From positions 1 to 64,000 of the forward strand of contig JAFGIN010000001.1 in assembly GCA_016929595.1 (NCBI GenBank): DNA of 64,000 nt, read 5' to 3'. The notes beneath the pieces are model-generated. The model had not been told where the DNA came from. It saw only the letters and a program-made list of their open reading frames with translations, and did no database searches. Positions 1 through 7,413 of this stretch are shown here, piece after piece (positions within the stretch are counted from its first letter, which is position 1; every line of letters begins with the position of its first letter). The position numbers and the translations under genes were made by a program. This DNA comes from Chitinispirillaceae bacterium. Its GTDB lineage: Bacteria; Fibrobacterota; Chitinivibrionia; Chitinivibrionales; Chitinispirillaceae.

Positions 1-140
1 ATGGTGAATGGTGAATGGTGAATGGTGAATGGTGAATGGTGAATGGTGAATGGTGAATGGTGAATGGTGAATGGTGAAGGGTGAAGGATGAAGGATGAAG
101 GAGGATGGATGAAGGATGAAGGAGGAAGGAGGAAGGGAAA
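1..140. repeat. heptanucleotide tandem repeat
   Basis: Eleven perfect copies of the 7-mer ATGGTGA fill positions 1-77. They decay through AGGGTGA and AGGATGA units into a purine-rich stretch to about 140. The array touches the window edge, so its full length is unknown. A related GAAGGGT array lies at 8981-9020. No gene is seen here, and 140-412 contains only AT-rich intergenic sequence with a TTCACACTTC-like echo of the repeat near 165-200. Confidence 0.95.
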
Positions 141-412
141 ATAAGATGATTGAGGTCTTTCTTCATTTCACACTTCACACTTCTGACTTCACTCTTCAAA
201 TGTATAAGTGCGTATTTGTAAATTGATTTGGTTGAGTATTTTTTTTGTAATATCTGAAATTAAAATATCTTGAATTAGTGAAAAAAAAATTGTAGACTTG
301 TTTTTGAACGGAGTGTCCTCGATGTTAATACCTGGGTGAAGTTTACAATGCCAGATATTGCATAGCACACCTGAATAATTTAAATGATCCAATATTTTCA
401 AAGGAGAGACGA

Positions 413-601
413 ATGGTAGAGATGACAGAAATCAAAAAAAAAGCCAGGGAGATGGGGATTTCTGGAAGTAAAATGAAAAAGAACGAACTGATTCTGGCGA
501 TTCAAAAAGCTGAAGGCAATTATCCTTGTTTTAAAACAGCCTCACGAACATGCGATCAGAGTAATTGTTTGTGGCGAGATGACTGTTTGTCACAAAATTA
601 A
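413..601 (+). CDS. small SAP/Rho-N-like domain protein
   Basis: A 62-residue protein. The first ~35 residues look like the helix-extended-helix SAP or Rho N-terminal fold (KKKAREMGISGSKMKKNELI), a fold used for nucleic-acid binding. The tail has four cysteines (CFKTASRTC and CLWRDDC), which could bind a metal. Similar stand-alone small proteins are common in Gram-negative anaerobes and have no settled function. The start is ATG 413, preceded by AAGGAGA at 401-407. It is a single gene, with about 480 bases of leader-type sequence separating it from ilvB. The fold assignment is from family resemblance and the function is unknown. Confidence 0.75.
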   Translation: MVEMTEIKKKAREMGISGSKMKKNELILAIQKAEGNYPCFKTASRTCDQSNCLWRDDCLSQN

Positions 602-684
602 TTCCTTTTATTGTGCATTAACAGTGGTGGTTCAGGACGTGATAGGTTCATTTCAGAGCACTGTGTTGCATGATAATTAAAAAA

Positions 685-816
685 ATGATTGACTTCGTAT
701 TTACTATTATTTACATTTATTGTATGAATACATTAAACCTGATTAATAATCTGCTGGATCCTATTGTCATTAACAGTGGTATTATTTTACTCTCCAGTGG
801 GAGTGCAGGTTTGTAG
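685..816 (+). CDS. putative ilv operon leader peptide
   Basis: An open frame of 43 codons from ATG 685 (or 30 codons from ATG 724), ending at TAG 814-816. Counting from 685, 18 of the 43 residues are Ile, Leu or Val. They are clustered at 733-792, including the runs CTG CTG, ATT GTC ATT and ATT ATT TTA CTC. This is the composition expected of a leader peptide that senses charged Ile, Leu and Val tRNAs ahead of an ilv operon. No clear Shine-Dalgarno precedes either ATG. A GATAAT -10-like hexamer at 672-677 would place a transcript start close to 685, so leaderless initiation is possible. It is probably translated only as a regulatory device. Confidence 0.7.
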   Translation: MIDFVFTIIYIYCMNTLNLINNLLDPIVINSGIILLSSGSAGL

Positions 817-880
817 AAGTATACAAAAAACGTAAAAAATCAAGCCTGCCTCCCGCTGGGATGGCAGGCTTTTTTTATTT
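794..880 (+). promoter_or_regulatory. transcription attenuator upstream of ilvB
   Basis: The terminator stem is AAGCCTGCC (842-850) with GGCAGGCTT (863-871). It is extended by TCCC/GGGA (851-854 with 858-861) and followed by a T-rich run to 880. A competing antiterminator pairs 794-812 with 842-859, about 18 base pairs with one bulge. The two structures share 842-859, so they exclude each other. The 5' antiterminator arm lies in the last codons of the leader frame, just before its TAG at 814. A ribosome that reaches the stop would mask this arm and let the terminator form. A ribosome stalled at the upstream Ile, Val or Leu codons would leave it free. The pairings are seen directly; the regulatory logic follows classical enterobacterial ilv and leu attenuation. 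Confidence 0.8.
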
Positions 881-1087
881 TTATAATTATATTCGCTTGA
901 TTATTCAAGGAGAAGTTCGTATTTTCATCCACTGAATTTCTTTATTATATAGTCCAATTGAGATCTGATGATAACAAAGTATTTCAAATGGGCGTAAATG
1001 AAAATTTTTCTGACTTGAAGTATCAGGGATGAGTTCTAAATCCAGTCACTGCAGATTGGACCACTGTGATCGGTACGGGAGGAGAAT

Positions 1088-2812
1088 TTGAAAAAGACAG
1101 GTGCGCAGATATTAATCGATGCGCTTATTCGTGAAAATGTCAAGGTGTTATTTGGATACCCCGGCGGGGTAGTCATTCCGATCTTTGATGTTATTTACGA
1201 AACAAAGGAATTTACATTCGTTCTGACCCGACATGAACAGGCCGCAGCTCATGCAGCTGACGGGTATGCCCGGGCTACAGGTGAAGTGGGTGTTTGTCTT
1301 GCGACATCCGGACCGGGTGCCACCAATCTGATAACTGGCATAGCTACTGCTTATCTTGATTCGATACCAATGGTAGCCATAACTGGTCAGGTGGCGACTC
1401 CTCTTCTGGGCACTGATGCATTTCAGGAAGCCGATGTCGTTGGAATCAGCAGGCCAATCACAAAACATAATTTTCTGGTACGATCTGTAAAGGAACTTCC
1501 GGAGATAATCAGGAAAGCTTTTTATATTGCATCTACCGGTCGGCCTGGTCCGGTCCTTGTAGATATACCCGTCGATGTTTCGCGCGCGGTTCTTGATGAT
1601 TACCAGTACCCTGAGACTGTATCAATAAGAAGTTATAACCCGGTTGTCGAATGTGATATTGCTCAGATTGATAAAGCTGTAGAGCTGCTTTCTGGCTCAA
1701 AAAAGCCCCTGATATTTGCGGGTGGGGGTGTGAATCATGCCGGTGCATATGAGGAGTTACGGATTTTTGCCGAGAAAACGAATATTCCAGTGACAACCTC
1801 CCTGATGGGGATGGGAACTTTTCCGGCAGAACATGAGCTTTTCATCGGGATGCCTGGAATGCATGGGGCAAAGACAGCTAATTATTCAATTCAGGAAGCT
1901 GATCTTATTTTGTCGATAGGGGTGCGTTTTGATGACCGGGTGACGGGTTTTGTTGCTAACTTCGCGCCTAATGCATCTATTGTTCACATCGATATCGATC
2001 CGGTAACCATATCGAAAATAGTCAAAGTGGATGTTCCGGTTGTTGCGGATGCAAAAACTGCACTCAGGTTGCTTATCGAAAAATCCTCTGCCCGCCCCAA
2101 AAACGAGTGGAATACGAAGGTATCCGGGTGGAAAGGTGAGAAACTCTACACCTATACATCATCAGAGAGTGTGATTAAGCCACAGATGGTGATCGAGGAG
2201 TTGTATAAATTTACTGGTGGTAATGCTGTTGTTGCGACAGAAGTTGGGCAGCATCAGATGTGGACGGCACAGTATTTCAGATGTAATGCGCCACGTACTC
2301 TATTGACTTCCGGTGGTCTCGGAACAATGGGCTTTGGTCTTCCTGCAGCGATGGGTGCTGCGATGGGGATTGATGGTAAACCAGTCATGGTCATCGGGGG
2401 AGACGGTTCGATTCAGATGAATATTCAGGAACTGGCTACCTTGTCGATTAATAATATTCCTGTTAAGATTATCATTCTGAATAACACGTTTCTGGGTATG
2501 GTTCGTCAGTGGCAGGAACTTTTTTATGACCATCGCTATAGTTCAACCTGTATGCGTGGTGGATTTCTCTGTAGTTCCTGTGTTGGAATCGGTGCATGCA
2601 AAAAGCAGTATGTACCTGATTTTGTTGCAGTCGCGAAGGGATACAATATTGCGGCGTTCAGGGCTGAAACGCCTCAACAGGTGTTGCAGGTAATAAAAGA
2701 CGGATTTGCGGTTAATGGACCTGCTCTGATGGAGTTTATTGTTTCGCCAGAGGAAAATGTTTTTCCAATGGTACCGGCAGGCAAATCTCTTGATGACATT
2801 CTGGAGGGATAA
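1088..2812 (+). CDS. ilvB: acetolactate synthase large subunit
   Basis: A thiamine-diphosphate enzyme that condenses two pyruvates to acetolactate, or pyruvate plus 2-oxobutyrate to acetohydroxybutyrate. This is the first common step of valine, leucine and isoleucine synthesis. The 574 residues show the N-terminal Pyr domain with the catalytic Glu in RHEQAAAHAADGYARATG (~residue 50), the central domain and the C-terminal TPP motif GDGSIQMN through NN (~438-462). The start is TTG 1088 behind GGGAGGAGA. Odd feature: where family members normally run directly from RYS to PDF, there is an insert with four cysteines (TCMRGGFLCSSCVGIGACKK, ~residues 489-508) that could hold a metal site. It overlaps ilvN by one base, and expression is probably set by the upstream attenuator. 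Confidence 0.97.
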   Translation: MKKTGAQILIDALIRENVKVLFGYPGGVVIPIFDVIYETKEFTFVLTRHEQAAAHAADGYARATGEVGVCLATSGPGATNLITGIATAYLDSIPMVAITGQVATPLLGTDAFQEADVVGISRPITKHNFLVRSVKELPEIIRKAFYIASTGRPGPVLVDIPVDVSRAVLDDYQYPETVSIRSYNPVVECDIAQIDKAVELLSGSKKPLIFAGGGVNHAGAYEELRIFAEKTNIPVTTSLMGMGTFPAEHELFIGMPGMHGAKTANYSIQEADLILSIGVRFDDRVTGFVANFAPNASIVHIDIDPVTISKIVKVDVPVVADAKTALRLLIEKSSARPKNEWNTKVSGWKGEKLYTYTSSESVIKPQMVIEELYKFTGGNAVVATEVGQHQMWTAQYFRCNAPRTLLTSGGLGTMGFGLPAAMGAAMGIDGKPVMVIGGDGSIQMNIQELATLSINNIPVKIIILNNTFLGMVRQWQELFYDHRYSSTCMRGGFLCSSCVGIGACKKQYVPDFVAVAKGYNIAAFRAETPQQVLQVIKDGFAVNGPALMEFIVSPEENVFPMVPAGKSLDDILEG

Positions 2813-3294
2813 TGAAAAGACATGTTCTATCTTTACTTGTTGAGAATCACAGCGGAGCATTATCCCGGGTTTCCGGACTGTTTTCGAGCCGTGGTTACAA
2901 TATTACTAGTCTTTCTGTTGCTGAGACCGAAGATCCTTCGGTCTCACAAATGACCATTGTTGTCTATGGTGAGGAAAGTATCCTTGGACAGATATTTAAG
3001 CAGCTCGATCGTTTGATCGATATAATTAACGTTACCGATTATATTGACGAACCGCTGATTGTGCGGGAAGTTGTACTTGTTAAGGTTGATAATTCAACGG
3101 AAACCCGCAGGGAAGTGCTTGAACTGTGTTCCATTTTTGGTGCCAGAGTACTCTCGACGGTCCCTTCAAATCTGGTTCTTGAGTTGACTGGGGCAACAGA
3201 GAGTATCAATGATTTTATCCAGATGATCAAGCCTTACGGCATAAGAGGGCTTGTTCGTTCTGGTGCGACTGCGATTTCGCGCTCGAGAGATTAG
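2812..3294 (+). CDS. ilvN: acetolactate synthase small (regulatory) subunit
   Basis: The regulatory partner of the large subunit, giving full activity and valine feedback. At 160 residues it has the usual length. It has an N-terminal ACT domain (LSLLVENHSGALSRVSGLFS, ~residues 6-25, continuing to ~75) and the C-terminal ALS regulatory domain that ends in the conserved GLVRSGATAISR. The ATG overlaps the ilvB stop in TAATG, so the two are translationally coupled and likely made in matched amounts. The gene name could equally be ilvH; the sequence alone does not decide which isozyme it matches. Confidence 0.96.
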   Translation: MKRHVLSLLVENHSGALSRVSGLFSSRGYNITSLSVAETEDPSVSQMTIVVYGEESILGQIFKQLDRLIDIINVTDYIDEPLIVREVVLVKVDNSTETRREVLELCSIFGARVLSTVPSNLVLELTGATESINDFIQMIKPYGIRGLVRSGATAISRSRD

Positions 3295-3363
3295 GTGTAT
3301 AATAATCAGTTTTCATAAAATAATTAACTAGTTAACTAACAATAATCGGAAGGAGCCCTTTTT

Positions 3364-4464
3364 ATGGCAATTATCGATTTCGGTGGCGTCAAAGAAGAAG
3401 TTATTACACGCAAGGAATTTTCACTGGCGAAGGCAAAAAAAGTTCTCAAAGGTGAAGTGATCGCAATTATCGGTTACGGCGTTCAGGGGCCTGCACAGGC
3501 ACTTAATCTGAAAGATAACGGCTTTGACGTTATTATCGGACAGAAGAAATCGATTAAAAAGGACTGGGATCGTGCAGTAAAAGATGGCTGGGTTCCTGGA
3601 AAGACACTTTTTGATATTGAAGAAGCTGTTGAAAAGGCAACAATCGTACAGATGCTGGTTTCTGATGCTGCCCAGATGGCAATCTGGCCAACCGTCAAAA
3701 AACATCTGCAGCCTGGTTCTGCACTGTACTTCTCACACGGTTTCTCAATTGTTTACAAGACAATGACAAAAGTCGTTCCACCGTCAGATGTCGATGTTAT
3801 TCTCGTTGCGCCTAAGGGTAGCGGTCTTAATGTACGTCGCAATTTTCTTTCAGGTGCAGGGATCAACTCCAGTTTTGCTGTATTTCAGGATGCAACCGGT
3901 CGCGCTGAAGAACGTTGTATCGCTCTTGGTATTGGTATCGGTTCAGGATATCTGTTCCCGACAACATTCGAAAATGAAGTGTACAGTGATCTTACTGGTG
4001 AGCGTGGTGTGCTCATGGGCGCTCTTGCCGGTATCATGGAAGCACAGTATGATGTACTTCGTAAAGGTGGTCACAGCCCCTCAGAAGCTTTCAACGAAAC
4101 CGTCGAAGAACTCACACAGAGTCTTATCCGTCTTGTTGATGAGAACGGTATGGACTGGATGTATGGAAACTGTTCTGCTACTGCTCAGCGTGGTGCTCTG
4201 GACTGGAAACCAAAGTTCAAGAAGGCAACACTGCCGGTTTTTAAAGAACTGTATGAATCTGTAAAAAGCGGAAAAGAGACAAAAAGAGTTCTTACTGCCT
4301 GCGGTAAAGAAAACTATAAGGAGCTTCTGGACAAGGAGCTTTCTGTAATGGGTAACTCAGAGATGTGGCTTGCAGGTAAAGCTGCACGCAGCCTTCGTCC
4401 GAAAGAAAAGGCTAAGGAAATTACGAAAGATACCAAAGGTATCAAAGGACGTCAGGGTAACTGA
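3364..4464 (+). CDS. ilvC: ketol-acid reductoisomerase
   Basis: NAD(P)H- and Mg-dependent isomerisation and reduction of acetolactate or acetohydroxybutyrate to the dihydroxy acid, the second step of the branched-chain pathway. A Rossmann motif GYGVQGPAQALNLKDNG starts at ~residue 37. The metal-binding knotted C-terminal domain includes SDLTGERGVLMG (~210-221). At 366 residues it is longer than short class I enzymes (~330) and shorter than class II (~490), and resembles the ~350-residue enzymes of the Bacteroidota/Chlorobi type. A strong GGAAGGAG precedes the ATG. The 69-base gap after ilvN holds the palindrome TTAACTAGTTAA (3324-3335), of unknown meaning. It ends in a Lys-rich tail. Confidence 0.96.
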   Translation: MAIIDFGGVKEEVITRKEFSLAKAKKVLKGEVIAIIGYGVQGPAQALNLKDNGFDVIIGQKKSIKKDWDRAVKDGWVPGKTLFDIEEAVEKATIVQMLVSDAAQMAIWPTVKKHLQPGSALYFSHGFSIVYKTMTKVVPPSDVDVILVAPKGSGLNVRRNFLSGAGINSSFAVFQDATGRAEERCIALGIGIGSGYLFPTTFENEVYSDLTGERGVLMGALAGIMEAQYDVLRKGGHSPSEAFNETVEELTQSLIRLVDENGMDWMYGNCSATAQRGALDWKPKFKKATLPVFKELYESVKSGKETKRVLTACGKENYKELLDKELSVMGNSEMWLAGKAARSLRPKEKAKEITKDTKGIKGRQGN

Positions 4465-4493
4465 TTGCCTGATTAAATAAGTCAAGGTTTCTG

Positions 4494-4529
4494 CTGTCGC
4501 TGCGGATCATTGCTGTTTTGCAGCGACAG
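4494..4529 (+). other. intergenic hairpin between ilvC and leuA
   Basis: A perfect 10-bp inverted repeat, CTGTCGCTGC (4494-4503) and GCAGCGACAG (4520-4529), with a 16-base loop. Only TTTCCC follows, so it is a weak terminator at best. It could stabilise the upstream mRNA 3' end or act as a processing site inside the operon. Confidence 0.7.
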
Positions 4530-4548
4530 TTTCCCGAGAGGATGAATC

Positions 4549-6090
4549 ATGAAAGATACGGTTTTGATTTTCGATACTACATTGCGTGATGGTGAGCAGG
4601 CGCTTATTGCAAGTCTCAGCGTTGATCAGAAACTCAGGATTGCACGGCAGCTGGCACGTCTGAATGTTGATATCATTGAAGCCGGTTTTCCAGTGTCATC
4701 ACCGGGGGATTTTGAGTCTGTTTCTACGATTGCCCGTGAGGTCGACGGGCCGGTTATCTGTGGACTTGCGCGTCTGGTAGAAAAAGATATCCTTTCCTGT
4801 GCTAAAGCTGTAAAGCCGGCAAAAAGACCGCGCATACACATATTTATTGGAACATCTGCAATACACACAGAAAAAAAGTTGCGAAAGAGTGAAGATGAAA
4901 TTCTTGAACTTGTGAGGGTGCATGTAAAGCTTGCCCGGAAGCTTTGTCCTGATGTCGAGTTCAGCGCAGAGGATGCGGGGCGCACAGGCGGTGACTTTCT
5001 TTGTCGTATAGTAGAAACCGCAATTGAGGCTGGTGCATCGACAATAAATATACCTGATACAGTAGGGTATACCGTACCAGAACATTTTGCATCAATTTTC
5101 GATGATATTTTCAACAGGGTTCCCAATATCGATAAAGCTGTAATATCGGTTCATTGTCACAATGATCTTGGTATGGCCACAGCCAATTCACTTACCGCTG
5201 TAGCTCATGGAGCGCGGCAGATCGAGTGCGCCATGAACGGCATAGGAGAACGTGCCGGTAATGCTGCACTTGAAGAGGTGGTGATGGCGCTCAAAGTGCG
5301 TAAAGATTATTTCAAACTTAAAATAAATGTTGATACAAGAGAAATTATGCGTACTAGTAAACTGGTACGCGAAATCTGCAGCATGCCTGTTCAGCCCAAT
5401 AAAGCGGTGGTTGGCAGTAATGCGTTCTCACACTCATCCGGTATCCATCAGGATGGTGTGCTGAAAGCAAAAAAGACTTATGAGATTATGACTCCTCAAT
5501 CCGTAGGGCTTAAGGATAACCGTATGAATCTGACAAGTCGTTCCGGAAGTCACATGGTAAAATCACGGCTGCTCAGTCTTGGCTATTCTGAAAGTGACTT
5601 TGATGTTGATGTTTTCTATCTGAAGTTCAAGGAGTTGGCCGATAAAAAAGGAACGGTGTATGATGATGATCTCATTACGCTGATGGAATCTAAAAACAAT
5701 GATGATTTCAAAGACCGGTATGTACTCGAGTACCTTAATGTGTCAAGTGGACGGGGTACAATACCAACAGCAACAGCACGGGTTTCCTTTGATGGAAAAT
5801 CAATGCAGGAAGCATCATGCGGGGATGGTGCTGTTGATGCTGCTACAAAAGCGATTGATAGAATTATCGGATACAAAATAACCATTGAAAACTTCCACAT
5901 CGATTCGATAACCGAGGGGCGGGAAGCTCAGGGTAGAGTGACGGTCATTGCGCGTGCATCTGAGGGGGTATTTACAGGTACTGCTGCGAGTACCGATATT
6001 GTTGAAGCGTCTGCGCTCGCATATATGAATGTTATTAATAAGATTGCCCGCATGAAATTGTTCAACAGAAAACTACCGGTAGGTGAGTGA
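4549..6090 (+). CDS. leuA: 2-isopropylmalate synthase
   Basis: Condenses acetyl-CoA with 2-oxoisovalerate, the committed step of leucine synthesis. The TIM-barrel HMGL-like domain has the signature DTTLRDGEQA (residues ~9-18) and the metal motif HCHNDLGMATAN (~202-213). The GIHQDGVLK subdomain follows near residue 300. The C-terminal LeuA dimer domain (~380-510) is the usual site of leucine feedback inhibition. The full length of 513 residues is normal. The start ATG 4549 follows GAGAGGATG. It shares family but not function with cimA downstream: LeuA uses 2-oxoisovalerate, CimA uses pyruvate. Confidence 0.95.
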   Translation: MKDTVLIFDTTLRDGEQALIASLSVDQKLRIARQLARLNVDIIEAGFPVSSPGDFESVSTIAREVDGPVICGLARLVEKDILSCAKAVKPAKRPRIHIFIGTSAIHTEKKLRKSEDEILELVRVHVKLARKLCPDVEFSAEDAGRTGGDFLCRIVETAIEAGASTINIPDTVGYTVPEHFASIFDDIFNRVPNIDKAVISVHCHNDLGMATANSLTAVAHGARQIECAMNGIGERAGNAALEEVVMALKVRKDYFKLKINVDTREIMRTSKLVREICSMPVQPNKAVVGSNAFSHSSGIHQDGVLKAKKTYEIMTPQSVGLKDNRMNLTSRSGSHMVKSRLLSLGYSESDFDVDVFYLKFKELADKKGTVYDDDLITLMESKNNDDFKDRYVLEYLNVSSGRGTIPTATARVSFDGKSMQEASCGDGAVDAATKAIDRIIGYKITIENFHIDSITEGREAQGRVTVIARASEGVFTGTAASTDIVEASALAYMNVINKIARMKLFNRKLPVGE

Positions 6091-6186
6091 TTGATTTTTA
6101 GGGAACTGTTCTGCATTCGACCTGGAACTGCTGTCAAATAGAAAAATTAACTAACTGAAATATCAAACCAAAAAGGATCTGTCAAG

Positions 6187-7251
6187 ATGAAAAGCTATAA
6201 TATCTCGTTGATGCCCGGTGATGGAACCGGTCCGGAAGTAATAAATGAGGGTATCAAGGTACTCAAAGCTGTCGCTGCAAAAAATAATTTTTCGCTCAAC
6301 TTTACAAATTATGATTTTGGCGGTGAACGTTATAAACGTACCGGCGAGACGCTGCCGGATTCAGCTATTGAGGAGTTCAGAAAATCTGATGCAATCTATC
6401 TTGGAGCAATCGGTCATCCTGATGTAAAACCTGGAATCCTCGAATTGGGAATCCTTCTCAAGTTGCGTTTTGCACTTGATCAGTATATTAATCTCAGACC
6501 GGTAAAACTGTATCCTAATGTTGATTCGCCACTTAAGGATAAAGGCCCGGAACATATCGATTTCGTTGTCATCCGAGAGAATTCCGGTGGTATCTACACT
6601 GGTATGGGTGGTGCTGCGATGGTCGGGACAAATCAGGAGATTGCAACTCAGGTCATGGTATATTCACGGCCGGTTGTCGAGCGGTGCATACGCTATGCAT
6701 ATGACTATACACGTAAACGCAACAGGAAGAAAACATTGACCCTTGTTCATAAATGCAATGTTCTTACCTATGCGGGTGATCTCTGGGTACGCACTCACAA
6801 AGAAGTTGGTGATGCGGATTACAAAGATATCAAACAGGATTACAACCATGTTGATGCATGCACCATGTGGATGGTGAAGAGCCCTGAATTTTACGATGTT
6901 ATTGTAACTGAGAATCTCTTTGGAGACATTATTACTGATCTTGGTGCTATGATTCAGGGTGGAATGGGTATAGCCGCAGGTGGTAATATCAATCCTGAAG
7001 GTGTTTCGATGTTTGAACCTATTGGTGGAAGTGCTCCGAAATATACCGGTCAGAATATAATCAATCCGCTTGCCGCAATCTGCTCCGGTGGAATGATGCT
7101 TGAAACGCTTGGCGAAACAAATGCTGCCGCAGCAATTGATGCAGCGGTTACAGCAGTTCTTGCATCTGGTAAAATAAAGAGTCTATCAGCCGGAAAAATG
7201 GGTATGGGGACCAGAGAAATCGGAGATATGATAGCTTCAATGGTGAGCTGA
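6187..7251 (+). CDS. leuB: 3-isopropylmalate dehydrogenase
   Basis: NAD-dependent oxidative decarboxylation of 3-isopropylmalate. In a citramalate pathway the same enzyme would oxidise methylmalate to 2-oxobutyrate. The 354 residues belong to the beta-decarboxylating dehydrogenase family. They show GDGTGPEV at ~12-19, the substrate-binding RENSGGIYTG (~129-138), the catalytic Lys in VHKCNVL (~188) and the metal-binding region ENLFGDIITDLG (~240-251). The start ATG 6187 follows AAAAAGGA. Related isocitrate or tartrate dehydrogenases are possible by family alone, but the place between leuA and cimA decides for leuB. leuCD are absent from the window. Confidence 0.9.
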   Translation: MKSYNISLMPGDGTGPEVINEGIKVLKAVAAKNNFSLNFTNYDFGGERYKRTGETLPDSAIEEFRKSDAIYLGAIGHPDVKPGILELGILLKLRFALDQYINLRPVKLYPNVDSPLKDKGPEHIDFVVIRENSGGIYTGMGGAAMVGTNQEIATQVMVYSRPVVERCIRYAYDYTRKRNRKKTLTLVHKCNVLTYAGDLWVRTHKEVGDADYKDIKQDYNHVDACTMWMVKSPEFYDVIVTENLFGDIITDLGAMIQGGMGIAAGGNINPEGVSMFEPIGGSAPKYTGQNIINPLAAICSGGMMLETLGETNAAAAIDAAVTAVLASGKIKSLSAGKMGMGTREIGDMIASMVS

Positions 7252-7307
7252 TCATTCCAGTGCGGAGTGATTGGTGGTAAACCATTGGTTATAGTAAAGC
7301 AAAGTCA

Positions 7308-7372
7308 GGATTCCCACAACTGACTGGCTGGTATCTGGCAACTCCAGAATACTGGTGTCAGATGGGAATTCC
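7308..7372 (+). promoter_or_regulatory. long structured element in the cimA 5' region
   Basis: A 65-base imperfect stem-loop in the leuB-cimA gap. GGATTCCCA (7308-7316) pairs with TGGGAATTCC (7363-7372), CTGAC (7320-7324) with GTCAG (7357-7361), and GTATCTGG (7331-7338) with CCAG-a-ATAC (7344-7352) around the loop CAACT. No U-run follows. It lies about 40 bases upstream of the likely cimA start. It does not match a riboswitch I recognise and encodes no Ile-rich leader peptide. A regulatory role is inference. Confidence 0.55.
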
Positions 7373-7413
7373 CTATAGTAAACTTGGGAGAGATCCCGGT
7401 AAAGGAACGTAAA

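Noticed and set aside
1-140. Possible CRISPR-like array at the left edge
   Set aside because: Units are 7 bases, back to back and without spacers, so this is a microsatellite.
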